From assembly GCF_036014175.1 (NCBI RefSeq), contig NZ_CP107917.1, positions 4,526,001-4,590,000 of the forward strand: a DNA stretch of 64,000 nucleotides. Reading direction: 5' to 3'. The notes under the pieces are model-generated. The model saw only the letters and a program-made list of their open reading frames with translations. It ran no database searches and was not told the DNA's origin. The DNA comes from Streptomyces sp. NBC_00443 (GTDB taxonomy: Bacteria; Actinomycetota; Actinomycetes; Streptomycetales; Streptomycetaceae). This document shows positions 16,823 through 24,893 of the stretch, piece after piece. The first letter of the stretch is position 1, and each line of letters begins with the position of its first letter. The position numbers and the translations under genes were made by a program.

Positions 16823-17425
16823 ATGTCCCACCAGGCTAGCGCCAAGATCAGCCCGCCGGGAGGTGCGGTGTCCGAGCTGGTGGCCCGGGCCGCCGCGGGA
16901 GACCGTGACGCCTTCGGCACCCTGTACAACGAGCACCGCGCCGAGGTGTTCGCCTTCCTCCACAAGCGGACTCGCGACCGGAGTCTCGCTGAGGACCTGA
17001 CGCAGGACGTGTTCGTCCGCGCTCTGGGCCGCCTGAGCACCTTCACCGCCACGCGCGGTGCCGGCTTCGCTGGCTGGCTCGCAGTGATCGCCCGGAACAT
17101 CTACCTGGATTACGTGAAATCCGCGCGGTCGCGGCTGGAGGTCTCGGTCGCCGAGATGTACGACGGTGACGTCCGCGACCGCTCCGCCGAGGCGTCCGCC
17201 CTGCGGGAGCTGGACATCGCGGAGGCGTCCGCGACGGTGACGGCAGCGATGCAGGGCCTCACCGCTTATCAGCGCAAGTGCGTCGCGCTGCGCTACATCG
17301 ACGAGTTGTCCGTCCCGGAGGTCGCCGCCCGGCTGGGCAAGGGCGAGGGCGCCGTGAAGACGCTGACGTTCCGCGCGATGACGACCATGCGCCAGACCCT
17401 CGCCCGGCAGGGGGCCGTCGCATGA
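16823..17425 (+). CDS. Prophage-encoded ECF-type sigma factor
   Basis: A 200-residue sigma-70 family protein with an AAAGGAGA site before ATG 16823. Region 2 is about 20-95 (AFGTLYNEHRAEVFAFLHKR, SLAEDLTQDVFVRALGRL, and the RNIYLDYVKSARSR -10 helix); region 4 is about 140-195 (LTAYQRKCVALRYIDELSVP, EVAARLGKGEGAVKTLTFRA). Both DNA-contact regions are intact. It heads a run of translationally coupled genes reaching the replication module, so it may redirect host polymerase to phage promoters. No anti-sigma gene is recognisable; the next gene overlaps by 4 bases. Confidence 0.9.
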   Translation: MSHQASAKISPPGGAVSELVARAAAGDRDAFGTLYNEHRAEVFAFLHKRTRDRSLAEDLTQDVFVRALGRLSTFTATRGAGFAGWLAVIARNIYLDYVKSARSRLEVSVAEMYDGDVRDRSAEASALRELDIAEASATVTAAMQGLTAYQRKCVALRYIDELSVPEVAARLGKGEGAVKTLTFRAMTTMRQTLARQGAVA

Positions 17426-18192
17426 ACAAGAACTTCCCCCACGCGGTCCGCGTCGTCCGCGAGGCCATCGCCTCGACCGGGAGCGACCCGGCGGCCGCCA
17501 TCGTCCACGCCCTCGACGCGGCCCGCCTCCTGATCGACCCGGAGAAGTCGTACGGCATGGTGCCGCACAGCACGCCGGGTGACGGAGGCCCGCGCGAGCA
17601 CCAGGAGCAGCCGCAACTGCCGCAGCGCACCGAGCTGGAGGAGCAGGCCCTCGCCTGGGACGACTCCTGCCAGCGGGCCCGACGGGTCGCCGCCGTCATC
17701 AAGCGGCACATCGGGGAGCACCCGGCCTTCCAGAACCTCCAAATGGACGGCGACCGGATCCTGGTCGCGCTCCACATCGTCAACCAGTCCCAGTGGGGCG
17801 AGTGGCGCCGGTACTTCGGCATCCAGCACGACAAGGAGACCGCGCTCCCGTACATGGTCGCCGGTGACGGCTACCGCGACGGGGTTCGCGTCTCGGTCGT
17901 GGCCTACGACCTGCCGGAAGCCCGCGCGCACGCCGCAAAGACCGCGAAGGCGCCGTTCGAGTTCGAGGGGATCGTCTACGACCTGGCGCTCCCGCAGCAG
18001 GACGCGAGCGGCGAGGTCTGGTTCTACCAGGGCGTGCGGACGGCGGACGGTATGCCGCTGCTGTCGCAGGACAGCCGGCCGGAGCGCTGCACCCTCGCCA
18101 GCATCGTCCGTCAGGTGGGCCCGCTGACGGCCGTCACGGGCACCCCGTCACAGCAGGTCACGCCCGTCACGACGGGGGGTGCCACCGCATGA
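17422..18192 (+). CDS. Uncharacterised protein coupled to the phage sigma factor
   Basis: A 256-residue protein whose ATG overlaps the sigma-gene stop (ATGA). Helical N-terminus (about 1-40), a Gln/Pro/Glu-rich linker (about 45-75), and an alpha/beta domain (about 76-235: DGDRILVALHIVNQSQWGEW, VRVSVVAYDLPEARAHAA, LASIVRQVG). The end, TPVTTGGATA, is encoded by one of the CCCGTCACGACGGG palindromes (18163-18176). No transmembrane or zinc motif typical of anti-sigma factors. Function unknown. Confidence 0.7.
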   Translation: MNKNFPHAVRVVREAIASTGSDPAAAIVHALDAARLLIDPEKSYGMVPHSTPGDGGPREHQEQPQLPQRTELEEQALAWDDSCQRARRVAAVIKRHIGEHPAFQNLQMDGDRILVALHIVNQSQWGEWRRYFGIQHDKETALPYMVAGDGYRDGVRVSVVAYDLPEARAHAAKTAKAPFEFEGIVYDLALPQQDASGEVWFYQGVRTADGMPLLSQDSRPERCTLASIVRQVGPLTAVTGTPSQQVTPVTTGGATA

Positions 18193-18539
18193 ACCAGATT
18201 CCCGTTCAGGCGGCGGTCGTTCAGCTGCTGATCGCCAAGCGTCCGCGCCTGGGCAAGCTGTCCATCGACTGGAAGCTCCAGGCCGACGGCATCATCACCG
18301 TGGAGGCGGCCTGGGGCGTGGAGCCGAGCCAGGTTGTAGAGATCGCGCAGGAGCTCGCGAGGGCGTTGCGCGGTGCCAAGACCGAGGTCAGCGGGGAGCG
18401 CGAGTTCTCCAAGTCCGGTCGCGCGTACCGGTCGCACGAGGTCAGCGGCATGCAGGCCGGTGTGCGGCTCTACTACCAGGGCTTCGAGTACCTCGACGGG
18501 CACGGCGACGTGGTCCCCGAGGGCGGTGAGACCGCATGA
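18189..18539 (+). CDS. Small DUF2997/CpcB-like early protein
   Basis: A 116-residue protein with a 4-base ATGA overlap with the upstream gene. It alternates beta strands and helices (LSIDWKLQADGIITVEAAWG, VVEIAQELARALRGAKTEVS). The core resembles small phage proteins of unknown function; the DUF2997-type comparison in the name is only a loose impression and no specific family can be claimed. Confidence 0.55.
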   Translation: MNQIPVQAAVVQLLIAKRPRLGKLSIDWKLQADGIITVEAAWGVEPSQVVEIAQELARALRGAKTEVSGEREFSKSGRAYRSHEVSGMQAGVRLYYQGFEYLDGHGDVVPEGGETA

Positions 18540-18838
18540 AGCGCAAGCAGGTCGATCACGCCGCCGTTGCCGCCAACTGCCGCGCGAACCCGGGCACGTG
18601 GCAGGAGGTCGGCGAGTACAACTCCACCCAGTCCGCGGGCCGCATCGTCGCGAACATCTGCGACGCCTACGTCAACCCCAACCGGGAGTCCCAGTCTCCC
18701 TATGCCCCAGCAGGGACGTTCGAGGCGACGTCGATCCTGACCGAGTTCGGAGCTCGGGTCGAGGCGCGCTACGTGGGCTCCGACAACCAGGCCTGGGCTG
18801 CGGCCGTTGCCGCCGTGTCGGGTGGTGGAGAGTCGTGA
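18536..18838 (+). CDS. Small early protein
   Basis: A 100-residue protein, again overlapping its neighbour by ATGA. The segment RANPGTWQEVGEYNSTQSAG is reminiscent of actinophage and AICE early proteins that start with residues of this type; no enzyme motif. Codon use is like its neighbours. Unknown function. Confidence 0.65.
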   Translation: MKRKQVDHAAVAANCRANPGTWQEVGEYNSTQSAGRIVANICDAYVNPNRESQSPYAPAGTFEATSILTEFGARVEARYVGSDNQAWAAAVAAVSGGGES

Positions 18839-19506
18839 TCTCCAAGCTCGCCATGCTGGCGAAGAAGACGATCGAGGGCGCCTGGCTGAACGCCCCGGCG
18901 TACGACCTCGCAACGATCGCGGCCGAGGCTTTGGAGTCGGCGCAGCTGCTCCAGTCGCCCGAGACCGCTGCTTCCGTTGGCCGGCTTCGGCTCGCGCTGG
19001 AGTCGGCGAAGCGTGGCCGCCGCTGGCAGCGCTCCCGTGTGGCCGAGCTGGAGCGGCTGCTGACGGCCTCCGAGCGGGCCTCCGAGACCAACTTCTGGGA
19101 GTACGTCAGCCAGAAGGACCGGGCTGACGCCGCACGCGAAGCCGCCGTTGCCGCGCTCACCGAGGCGGCCGAGCTCACGCCCGAGCATGCGGAGGCGCTG
19201 TTGGAGCGAGCGCGCGAGATCGCGAAGGCTCCGACCTGGCCCTCTACCGAGCCGACGATCACGGTGTACCGGGCTCGGTGGGACTCCGTTCCCATCGGCC
19301 TGTACGCCAGGTCCCGCGCTGCTCGGGCGCACTGCGAGGCGGACGCTCGCCGCGACATGCCGACTGCCTCCTTCGACTGGATCGAGGACGAGGAGGACGG
19401 CGTCGCCGAGCTGGTCGCCACCGTCGACGGCGAGGAAGGCGTGACCGGCTACACCGTCACCGCCGTGGACGTCGACTCCGAGTACGACCCGGAGGCCGAC
19501 GGATGA
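18835..19506 (+). CDS. Coiled-coil early protein
   Basis: A 223-residue protein from GTG 18835 (GTGA overlap). The first about 130 residues are helical with a likely coiled coil (ALESAKRGRRWQRSRVAELE, RADAAREAAVAALTEAAELT). The C-terminal part (about 135-223) is alpha/beta (ITVYRARWDSVPIGLYARSR, FDWIEDEEDGVAELVATVD). Unknown function; polar early operon member. Confidence 0.65.
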   Translation: MISKLAMLAKKTIEGAWLNAPAYDLATIAAEALESAQLLQSPETAASVGRLRLALESAKRGRRWQRSRVAELERLLTASERASETNFWEYVSQKDRADAAREAAVAALTEAAELTPEHAEALLERAREIAKAPTWPSTEPTITVYRARWDSVPIGLYARSRAARAHCEADARRDMPTASFDWIEDEEDGVAELVATVDGEEGVTGYTVTAVDVDSEYDPEADG

Positions 19507-19805
19507 GCAGCGCCTACAGCACCGCGTATCAGGCCCTCACCTCGGCCCGGCCACTCCGCCCGGGCGAGGCCGCGCAGCTGCTCGCCGACCTCCGCCGTGA
19601 GACCGGTGAGGAACTGGCGGACGCCGTCGCGGCACAGCTCGACGGCAAGTACCGCCGGACCGCGGCCGACACCGACACCGCCTTCCGGAAGAAGCAGCGC
19701 TCGTACGGCGCCGCGATGCGCGCCCTGAACGCGCTCCGGCACCTCGCCGCCGCCCCTTCAAGCCCCACCCTTCCGCCCCAGCGCGACAACCGGAGCACCA
19801 CATGA
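19503..19805 (+). CDS. Small helical early protein
   Basis: A 100-residue protein with ATGA overlap at both ends. Two or three amphipathic helices (GEAAQLLADLRRETGEELAD, SYGAAMRALNALRHLAA) and a proline-rich tail. It precedes the RecA-fold ATPase and may be an accessory factor, but there is no sequence evidence for this. Confidence 0.6.
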   Translation: MSSAYSTAYQALTSARPLRPGEAAQLLADLRRETGEELADAVAAQLDGKYRRTAADTDTAFRKKQRSYGAAMRALNALRHLAAAPSSPTLPPQRDNRSTT

Positions 19806-21247
19806 CCACCTTCACCTTCGCCCCGGCGACCCGCGAGACCGCCAAGGCACGCATCGCCCTCCAGGGCCCCGGCGGCTCCGGCAAGACCAAGACCGCTCTC
19901 CGCATGGCCGAGGGCCTCGCCAAGGGCGGGCAGATCGGTCTCGTCGACACTGAGCGCGGCTCCGCCCTCAAGTACGCCCCCGTTCCCGGCCGCCCCGACA
20001 TCGAGGCCCACGAGTTCGCCCACCTGCCCTTGGCGTTCTGCTCCCCGGAGAACCTCATCGCCGCGGTGAAGGCCGCCGAGGAGGCCCGGCTCGCCGTCCT
20101 GATCATCGACTCCTGGAGCCACTTCTGGGCTGGCAAGGGCGGACTCCTCGCCCGCGTCGACGAGGAGTCGAAGAAGGCCAACAACTACGGCGGCAAGTTC
20201 ACCGCCTGGGGCCCGGTGAACGAGCTGGAGCAGGAGATGTTGGACGCCCTGCTCGGGTTCCCCGGCCACGTCATCGTCACCATGCGGACGAAGAACGACT
20301 ACGCCATGGAGGGGAAGAACGTCACCAAGATCGGCGTCAAGACCGTCCAGCGCGAGGGTGCCGAGTACGAAGTCGACGTCGTGATCGACATGATCCAGGG
20401 CACAGGCACCGTCACCAAGACGAGGTACACGGCCCTGGACGGCGCCTCGGTCCACCATCCCGGTGAGCCCTTCGCTGAGGCGATCCTGGAACAGCTCGGC
20501 CAGGGCGTCGACCCCGTCCAGGTCATCGTGGACGAACTCGTCGCCGACGGGCTGAAGTTCGAGCGGGCGATGGAGCTGTACTCCCAGGCAAGGAGCAAGG
20601 GAGTCATGGGTAACGGCACGATGCACCCGGCCACGGGCCAGCCCATGACGCTCGAAGCGCTTCTCACCGAGTACGGCGTCCAGACGATCGTGGCTGAACT
20701 GACCAGCGACTGGCTGACGTACGAGCGAGCCCTGGAGCTGTACGCCAAGTCGCAAGGGCTCCACCAGCAGGACGTGGAGAACCCCAAGACGAGGCAGCTG
20801 GCGAAGCTCGGGGACGTCATCAAGGAGTACGGGCAGGCCGTCAAGCCCGTCACGACGGGCGTCACGAATGCCCCGTCGACCCCGTCAACGCCGTCCGCCG
20901 GCCAGGAGCAGGGCGCCCCGCCGGCCCCCGAGGCGGACGCGGGCCAGGACCAGGGTCCGACGCCCGTCACGGCGCCGCAGATGCGGATGATGCACGCCTG
21001 CTTCACGAAGGTCGGCCTCGGCCACAAGGACTCGCGCGCTGACCGGCTCCGCGCGACCTCGCTGATCATCGGCCGCCAGATCGGCTCAGCAAACGAGCTG
21101 ACCAAGGACGAGGCACAGACCCTGCTCGACACGCTCACCAACTACGGGGAACGCGAGAACTCGGCCGCCGACTTCGCCGCCATGGTCAACGGCCTGGAGG
21201 GTGCCGCGCTCGCGCTCGCCGAGCAGGACGCCCGCCAGCCCGCCTGA
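19802..21247 (+). CDS. RecA-fold AAA ATPase (Sak4-like recombination protein)
   Basis: A 481-residue protein. The N-terminal about 230 residues are an AAA_24/Sak4-type RecA fold: Walker A GPGGSGKTKTA, VDTERGSA, Walker B LAVLIIDSWSHFW, and the HVIVTMRTKNDYAM strand with a later KTVQREGAEYEVDVVID segment. Sak4-like phage ATPases promote single-strand annealing or strand exchange together with phage SSB, which is encoded at 26650. A linker with GQEQGAPP and DAGQDQGP precedes a C-terminal helical domain (about 390-475) suited to DNA or protein binding. The linker encodes two further palindrome-family sites (20846, 20963). Confidence 0.85.
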   Translation: MTTFTFAPATRETAKARIALQGPGGSGKTKTALRMAEGLAKGGQIGLVDTERGSALKYAPVPGRPDIEAHEFAHLPLAFCSPENLIAAVKAAEEARLAVLIIDSWSHFWAGKGGLLARVDEESKKANNYGGKFTAWGPVNELEQEMLDALLGFPGHVIVTMRTKNDYAMEGKNVTKIGVKTVQREGAEYEVDVVIDMIQGTGTVTKTRYTALDGASVHHPGEPFAEAILEQLGQGVDPVQVIVDELVADGLKFERAMELYSQARSKGVMGNGTMHPATGQPMTLEALLTEYGVQTIVAELTSDWLTYERALELYAKSQGLHQQDVENPKTRQLAKLGDVIKEYGQAVKPVTTGVTNAPSTPSTPSAGQEQGAPPAPEADAGQDQGPTPVTAPQMRMMHACFTKVGLGHKDSRADRLRATSLIIGRQIGSANELTKDEAQTLLDTLTNYGERENSAADFAAMVNGLEGAALALAEQDARQPA

Positions 21248-21258
21248 TTCACCACTAC

Positions 21259-21297
21259 TGCGGGCCCGCCCCGTCCCCACGCCGGGGCGGTCCCGCA
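21259..21297 (+). terminator. Hairpin between ATPase and helicase genes
   Basis: TGCGGGCCCGCCCCG (21259-21273) pairs with 21283-21297 with one mismatch. No T tract; may be an attenuator or RNA-stability hairpin in the operon. Confidence 0.55.
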
Positions 21298-21322
21298 CCC
21301 CCTAGAAAGGAGGTGCACCACA

Positions 21323-22792
21323 GTGGTGAACCCCACCATCGAGCAGGCCGAGGCGATCGAGTCGTACGGCGACGGGCTGGACCTGGTCCTCCAGGCCGGC
21401 GCGGGCTGCGGCAAGTCCGCGACGCTCCAGATGATCGCGAAGAGCGATCGGCGGCGCAGGATGGCGTACGTCGCCTACAACAGCTCCATCGCGGCTGACG
21501 CCCGCCGTAGCTTCCCGTCCAACTGCATGGCCAAGACCGGTCATGGGCTCGCATTCGATCCGAAGTACGGGGCTCGCCTGAAGCGGCCCCGCCAGACCGC
21601 GCACCAGGCCGCGCAGGCCCTCGACGTCCGCTCGATCCTCGGCATCATCGGCTCGACCCCGTCGGTCCTCACGGACCGAGGCGGCATGAAGGCGATGACC
21701 TCTAAGATCATCATGCGGGCCGCGCTGGACACCGTCGAGCGCTTCTGCCACAGCTCCGACGACGAGATCGTCCAGAAGCACGTCCCGCACTTCGACGGCT
21801 TGAAGAAGGCCCGCGGCGAGGTCGTGAAGCTGGTCCTGCCGGTTGCCCGCGCCGCCTGGGCAGACCTCCAGGACGACGAGTCGGTGCTGAACCTGAGCCA
21901 CGACCACTACCTGAAGATGTGGGCGCTCTCGAAGCCCACCATCCCCACGGATGTGGTGCTGCTCGACGAGGCACAGGACACGAACGACGTCCTGTCCGCT
22001 GTACTCCTCGCCCAGGAGCACGCACAGCGCATCGCGGTCGGCGACTCCGCTCAGCAGATCTACAGCTGGCGCGGCGCCAACGACGCCTTGCAGAAGTTCA
22101 CCGACCAACTCGGCTGCCCCGAGCTCACGCTCAGCCAGTCGTTCCGGTTCGGCCCGGCCATCGCCACCCGCGCCAACGTCTGGCTCCGCCTGATCGACGC
22201 TCCGCTCCGCCTCACAGGTTGGGAGGCTGCGGAGTCCTCGGTGGGCCCGCTCGACTCTCCGGACGCGATCCTCTGCCGCACCAATGCAGGGGCGATGGGG
22301 ATCGTGATGGAAGGCCTCGCCGCCGGCCGGAAGGTCGCGCTCGTCGGCGGCGGCTCTGCCATCAAGCAGCTCGCCTGGGCAGCCGAGGCCCTCCAGGGCG
22401 GCCGCCCTACCGACCACCCCGAGCTGATGGGCTTCGCCTCCTGGGACGACGTGCGGCAGTACGCGGCCGAGGAGGACGGCTCCCTCGAGGTCCTGGTCAA
22501 GCTCATCGATGAGCACGGACCGGAACGGATCGTTTCGGCGGCCGACGGGCTGGTCTCTGAGCAGCAGGCCGAGCTGGTGGTGAGCACGGCCCACAAGGCC
22601 AAGGGCCGCGAGTGGCCGGCGGTCCGCATTCACGGTGACTTCCGGGCGCCGAAGCCGGACCAGCAGACCGGCCTGGTGATCCTGCCACGCGAGGAGGCCC
22701 GGCTGGCGTACGTCGCGGTAACCCGGGCGCGCGAGCAGCTCGACGACACCGCCCTGGCCTGGGTGCGCGACGTGACGGCGGTGAGCGAATGA
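21323..22792 (+). CDS. UvrD/Rep-like superfamily 1 helicase
   Basis: A 489-residue SF1 helicase with an excellent AAAGGAGGT site before GTG 21323 (a second GTG follows at 21326). Motifs: Q-motif-like NPTIEQAEAIE, Walker A QAGAGCGKSATL, Ia AYNSSIAADA, II LLDEAQDTND, III VGDSAQQIYSWRGA, IV LSQSFRFGPAIA, V VVSTAHKAKGREWPAV and VI LAYVAVTRAREQL. It is short for UvrD and lacks large 1B/2B insertions. The phage has no DnaB-type helicase, so this enzyme may unwind the phage origin or act in recombination. Confidence 0.9.
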   Translation: MVNPTIEQAEAIESYGDGLDLVLQAGAGCGKSATLQMIAKSDRRRRMAYVAYNSSIAADARRSFPSNCMAKTGHGLAFDPKYGARLKRPRQTAHQAAQALDVRSILGIIGSTPSVLTDRGGMKAMTSKIIMRAALDTVERFCHSSDDEIVQKHVPHFDGLKKARGEVVKLVLPVARAAWADLQDDESVLNLSHDHYLKMWALSKPTIPTDVVLLDEAQDTNDVLSAVLLAQEHAQRIAVGDSAQQIYSWRGANDALQKFTDQLGCPELTLSQSFRFGPAIATRANVWLRLIDAPLRLTGWEAAESSVGPLDSPDAILCRTNAGAMGIVMEGLAAGRKVALVGGGSAIKQLAWAAEALQGGRPTDHPELMGFASWDDVRQYAAEEDGSLEVLVKLIDEHGPERIVSAADGLVSEQQAELVVSTAHKAKGREWPAVRIHGDFRAPKPDQQTGLVILPREEARLAYVAVTRAREQLDDTALAWVRDVTAVSE

Positions 22793-23307
22793 GGCTCCAG
22801 CCCCGAACCATCATCCCCGGCGTTCCTGTTGGCCGTCAGCGCGACTGGATCCCGGTCACCACCTTTGCGGTGCCGACGGTTTGGCTCGCCACCGCCGACG
22901 GCCTGGTCCTGCTCGACCTGATCGCCGTGGAGCTCGCCGTCAACGGGCTCCGGGACGGCTGGACGCTCACCCGGGACGAGAAGTGGTTCGCGGCCCGGCT
23001 CATGCTCGATCGGAAGGTTCCGTACTCGACCATCTCGACGCGCGTAGGTGCGAGCGGCACCACGCTCGTCGAGTGGTTCCCGGGCGAAATCGAGCCCATC
23101 GTCATCAGGCCCGACCGCGGGCGGAAGCGCCGGCGCAAGCCGACCCCCAGCCCCTTCTGCGGGACCAGGAGCGGTCACCGACGGCACATCCGACTCCGTG
23201 AGCGCGTGTGCCAGCCGTGCCGCGACGCCAAGCGCGAGGCCGACCGCTTCTACCGCGAGCACGGCACCTACGTGGGTGCCCCGCTGGCCAAGGCGGCAGC
23301 CCCGTGA
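22789..23307 (+). CDS. Early protein with CGT-RH-CxxC zinc-binding tail
   Basis: A 172-residue protein with ATGA overlap with the helicase. The middle has an HTH-like segment (LMLDRKVPYSTISTRVGASG then TTLVEWF). The tail is a zinc-finger-like module: FCGTRSGHRRHIRLRERVCQ followed by PCRDAKREADRFYREHG. The same module, degenerate, ends the WhiB-like protein encoded next. It is common in actinophage proteins; function unknown. Confidence 0.7.
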   Translation: MRLQPRTIIPGVPVGRQRDWIPVTTFAVPTVWLATADGLVLLDLIAVELAVNGLRDGWTLTRDEKWFAARLMLDRKVPYSTISTRVGASGTTLVEWFPGEIEPIVIRPDRGRKRRRKPTPSPFCGTRSGHRRHIRLRERVCQPCRDAKREADRFYREHGTYVGAPLAKAAAP

Positions 23308-23387
23308 CGGCCGTCGCGACGCCCTGTCACGTACCCGCCACCTGCACGACTTCGTTTGATCAAGACCGACCGTACGGAGGACCCGTC

Positions 23388-23825
23388 ATGGATCGAGAGT
23401 GGGAGCTGCAAGCCGCCTGCAAGGCCATGGACCCGGACATCTTCTTCGAGAAGAGGACGCTCGGCCTCGCTAAGCAGACCTGTCGGGGATGCCCGGTCCA
23501 GATGGACTGCCTGGAGGCCGCTCTCGTCCGTGAGGCGGGCGTGGCGAAGGCGTTCAGGATCGGCCTCGTCGCCGGGCAGACCGGCGCCCAGCGCTGGGGC
23601 ATCGAGCAGCAGCGGAAGGCCGCCGCGGGCGTCACGAAGCCGAAGCCGAAGAAGAAGCCGACCGGACAGCCCCGAGGGCCACTTCCGCTGTGCGGGACGC
23701 CTGCTGCGTACCAGCGACACCTGCGCTACCAGGAGCCGATCGACCAGGCCTGCAAGGACGCGAACGCAGCGGCCCGGCGCCAGCACCGGCGTACCGGCTC
23801 CACGAAGGTCCCAGCGTCCGCGTGA
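23388..23825 (+). CDS. WhiB-like (Wbl) regulator, phage-encoded
   Basis: A 145-residue protein from ATG 23388 with a TACGGAGG site. Residues 1-50 give the Wbl iron-sulfur motif: WELQAACKAMDPDIFFE, then CRGCPVQMDC, i.e. C-Xn-CxxC-X5-C. The usual GVWGG turn is replaced by GLVAGQTGAQRWG, followed by a Lys-rich stretch (KPKPKKKPTG) that fits DNA binding. The C-terminal about 45 residues are an extra module (CGTPAAYQRHLRYQE) homologous to the tail of the preceding gene product. Host Wbl proteins bind sigma-A region 4 and steer development; a phage copy may interfere with or mimic this. Confidence 0.85.
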   Translation: MDREWELQAACKAMDPDIFFEKRTLGLAKQTCRGCPVQMDCLEAALVREAGVAKAFRIGLVAGQTGAQRWGIEQQRKAAAGVTKPKPKKKPTGQPRGPLPLCGTPAAYQRHLRYQEPIDQACKDANAAARRQHRRTGSTKVPASA

Positions 23826-23894
23826 GCTCCGGTGGCCCGGCGGATGAGACCGGCCGCCGGCCCACCGGCCACCACCACCCCTAGGAGACAGCAC

Positions 23895-24893
23895 GTGGGC
23901 AGCCGCCTGTACGTCGAGGTGCTCGACTACGCACCGACGACGCTGACGCACCGCGAGAAGCTCGCCCTCGCAGTGCTGGCGGACGATGCCCGGGACTCGA
24001 CACGCATCACCTGGTCTTCGGTGGAGTCCGAGAAGACTCTCCGCCGCGCGCAGGTGTCGCGCCCCCAGATGTACGAAGTGATCAAGGCGCTCGTGAAGAA
24101 GGGCGTACTGGAGAAGGTGTCCGCCGGCCAGAAGAACGGCACGGCGAAGTACCGGATCCTCCCGCTTCAGTGTCCGGAAATTCCAGACGCTGACGACGGC
24201 GCTCAGGGTCCGGATTCCACAGACGCTGACGAGTCTCAGCGTCCGGGAACTCCGGACCCTGGACCCGAACTTGAGGGTCCGGAAATCCCGGACACTGACG
24301 CGGCTCAGAGTCAGGAAACTCCGGACACTGACGCCGAAGCCCAGTGTCCGGAAAACCCGGACACTGACGAGTCTCAGTGTCCGGAAATCCCGGACGTCAG
24401 TGTCCGGGAATCCCGGACACCTACTCTCTCTCCTCTCTCTACAAGATCTCTCTCGTTCGGGGACTTGCCGTCGTCGACCGAAGGTCACGACGACGCGCCA
24501 ACCGAAGAGGTCCTCGAGGGAGAGCCGGTCGACGAGGCCGAGGCCGTCGAGCCACCCGCCGTCACCGCCCAAACGATCGTGGGCGAGTGGCTGGAGCGCT
24601 GCACAGTCCGCCCTCCCTCCGCCGTCATCGGACAGATGGCCAAGCAGATCCGGGTGCTCCTCGATGAGGACCACATCCACCCCGACCACATCCGCCGCGG
24701 CATCGCGCATTGGATGCGCAAGGGCCTCCACCCGGCGACTCTGCCCAGCGTCGTCAACGAGGTCATGAACGCCGCCGCCGACCCGGGCGCCTCTGCGGCC
24801 GCCCATCGGCCCGCTGGCGAAACCCCCTTCGACCGCGCCCGGGCCCGCATCGCCGCCCGCACAGCAGCACGCCAGGAAGGAGCAGCCCCGTGA
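23895..24893 (+). CDS. Replication-initiator-like protein with iterons inside the gene
   Basis: A 332-residue protein from GTG 23895 (TAGGAGA site); the frame to 23832 is longer but unsupported. Residues about 1-92 form a winged-helix domain (LTHREKLALAVLADDARDST, AQVSRPQMYEVIKALVKKGV, LEKVSAGQKNGTAKYRILPL). Residues about 93-175 are a repetitive acidic linker of CPEIPDTDE-like units, encoded by eight 19-bp palindromic iterons. The C-terminal about 150 residues hold a conserved helical domain (TIVGEWLERCTVRPPSAVIG, GIAHWMRKGLHPATLPSVVN). The layout is that of lambda O: DNA-binding head, origin iterons in the linker, C-terminal helicase-loading domain. Confidence 0.8.
   Translation: MGSRLYVEVLDYAPTTLTHREKLALAVLADDARDSTRITWSSVESEKTLRRAQVSRPQMYEVIKALVKKGVLEKVSAGQKNGTAKYRILPLQCPEIPDADDGAQGPDSTDADESQRPGTPDPGPELEGPEIPDTDAAQSQETPDTDAEAQCPENPDTDESQCPEIPDVSVRESRTPTLSPLSTRSLSFGDLPSSTEGHDDAPTEEVLEGEPVDEAEAVEPPAVTAQTIVGEWLERCTVRPPSAVIGQMAKQIRVLLDEDHIHPDHIRRGIAHWMRKGLHPATLPSVVNEVMNAAADPGASAAAHRPAGETPFDRARARIAARTAARQEGAAP
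24171..24455. repeat. ori: Eight 19-bp palindromic iterons plus pyrimidine tract: probable phage replication origin
   Basis: Copies of TGTCCGGAAATCCCGGACA (7-bp arms, 5-bp centre) start at 24171, 24207, 24240, 24276, 24309, 24345, 24378 and 24401. Spacings are 36, 33, 36, 33, 36, 33 and 23 bases, a regular two-unit superrepeat of 69. Copies at 24276, 24345, 24378 and 24401 are the best. A pyrimidine-rich stretch (24420-24455, repeated TCTC) follows, where lambda-like origins have an easily melted tract. The unit count and regularity exceed what protein coding requires. Confidence 0.8.

Noticed and set aside
24171..24419. CRISPR-like array
   Set aside because: Units are palindromic 19-mers within an open coding frame with 14-17 base gaps that are themselves part of the repeat pattern; no cas genes and no unique spacers.
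23268..24806. Minus-strand open frame with repeated RTL units
   Set aside because: Repeats are the antisense reading of the iteron region in the initiator gene.
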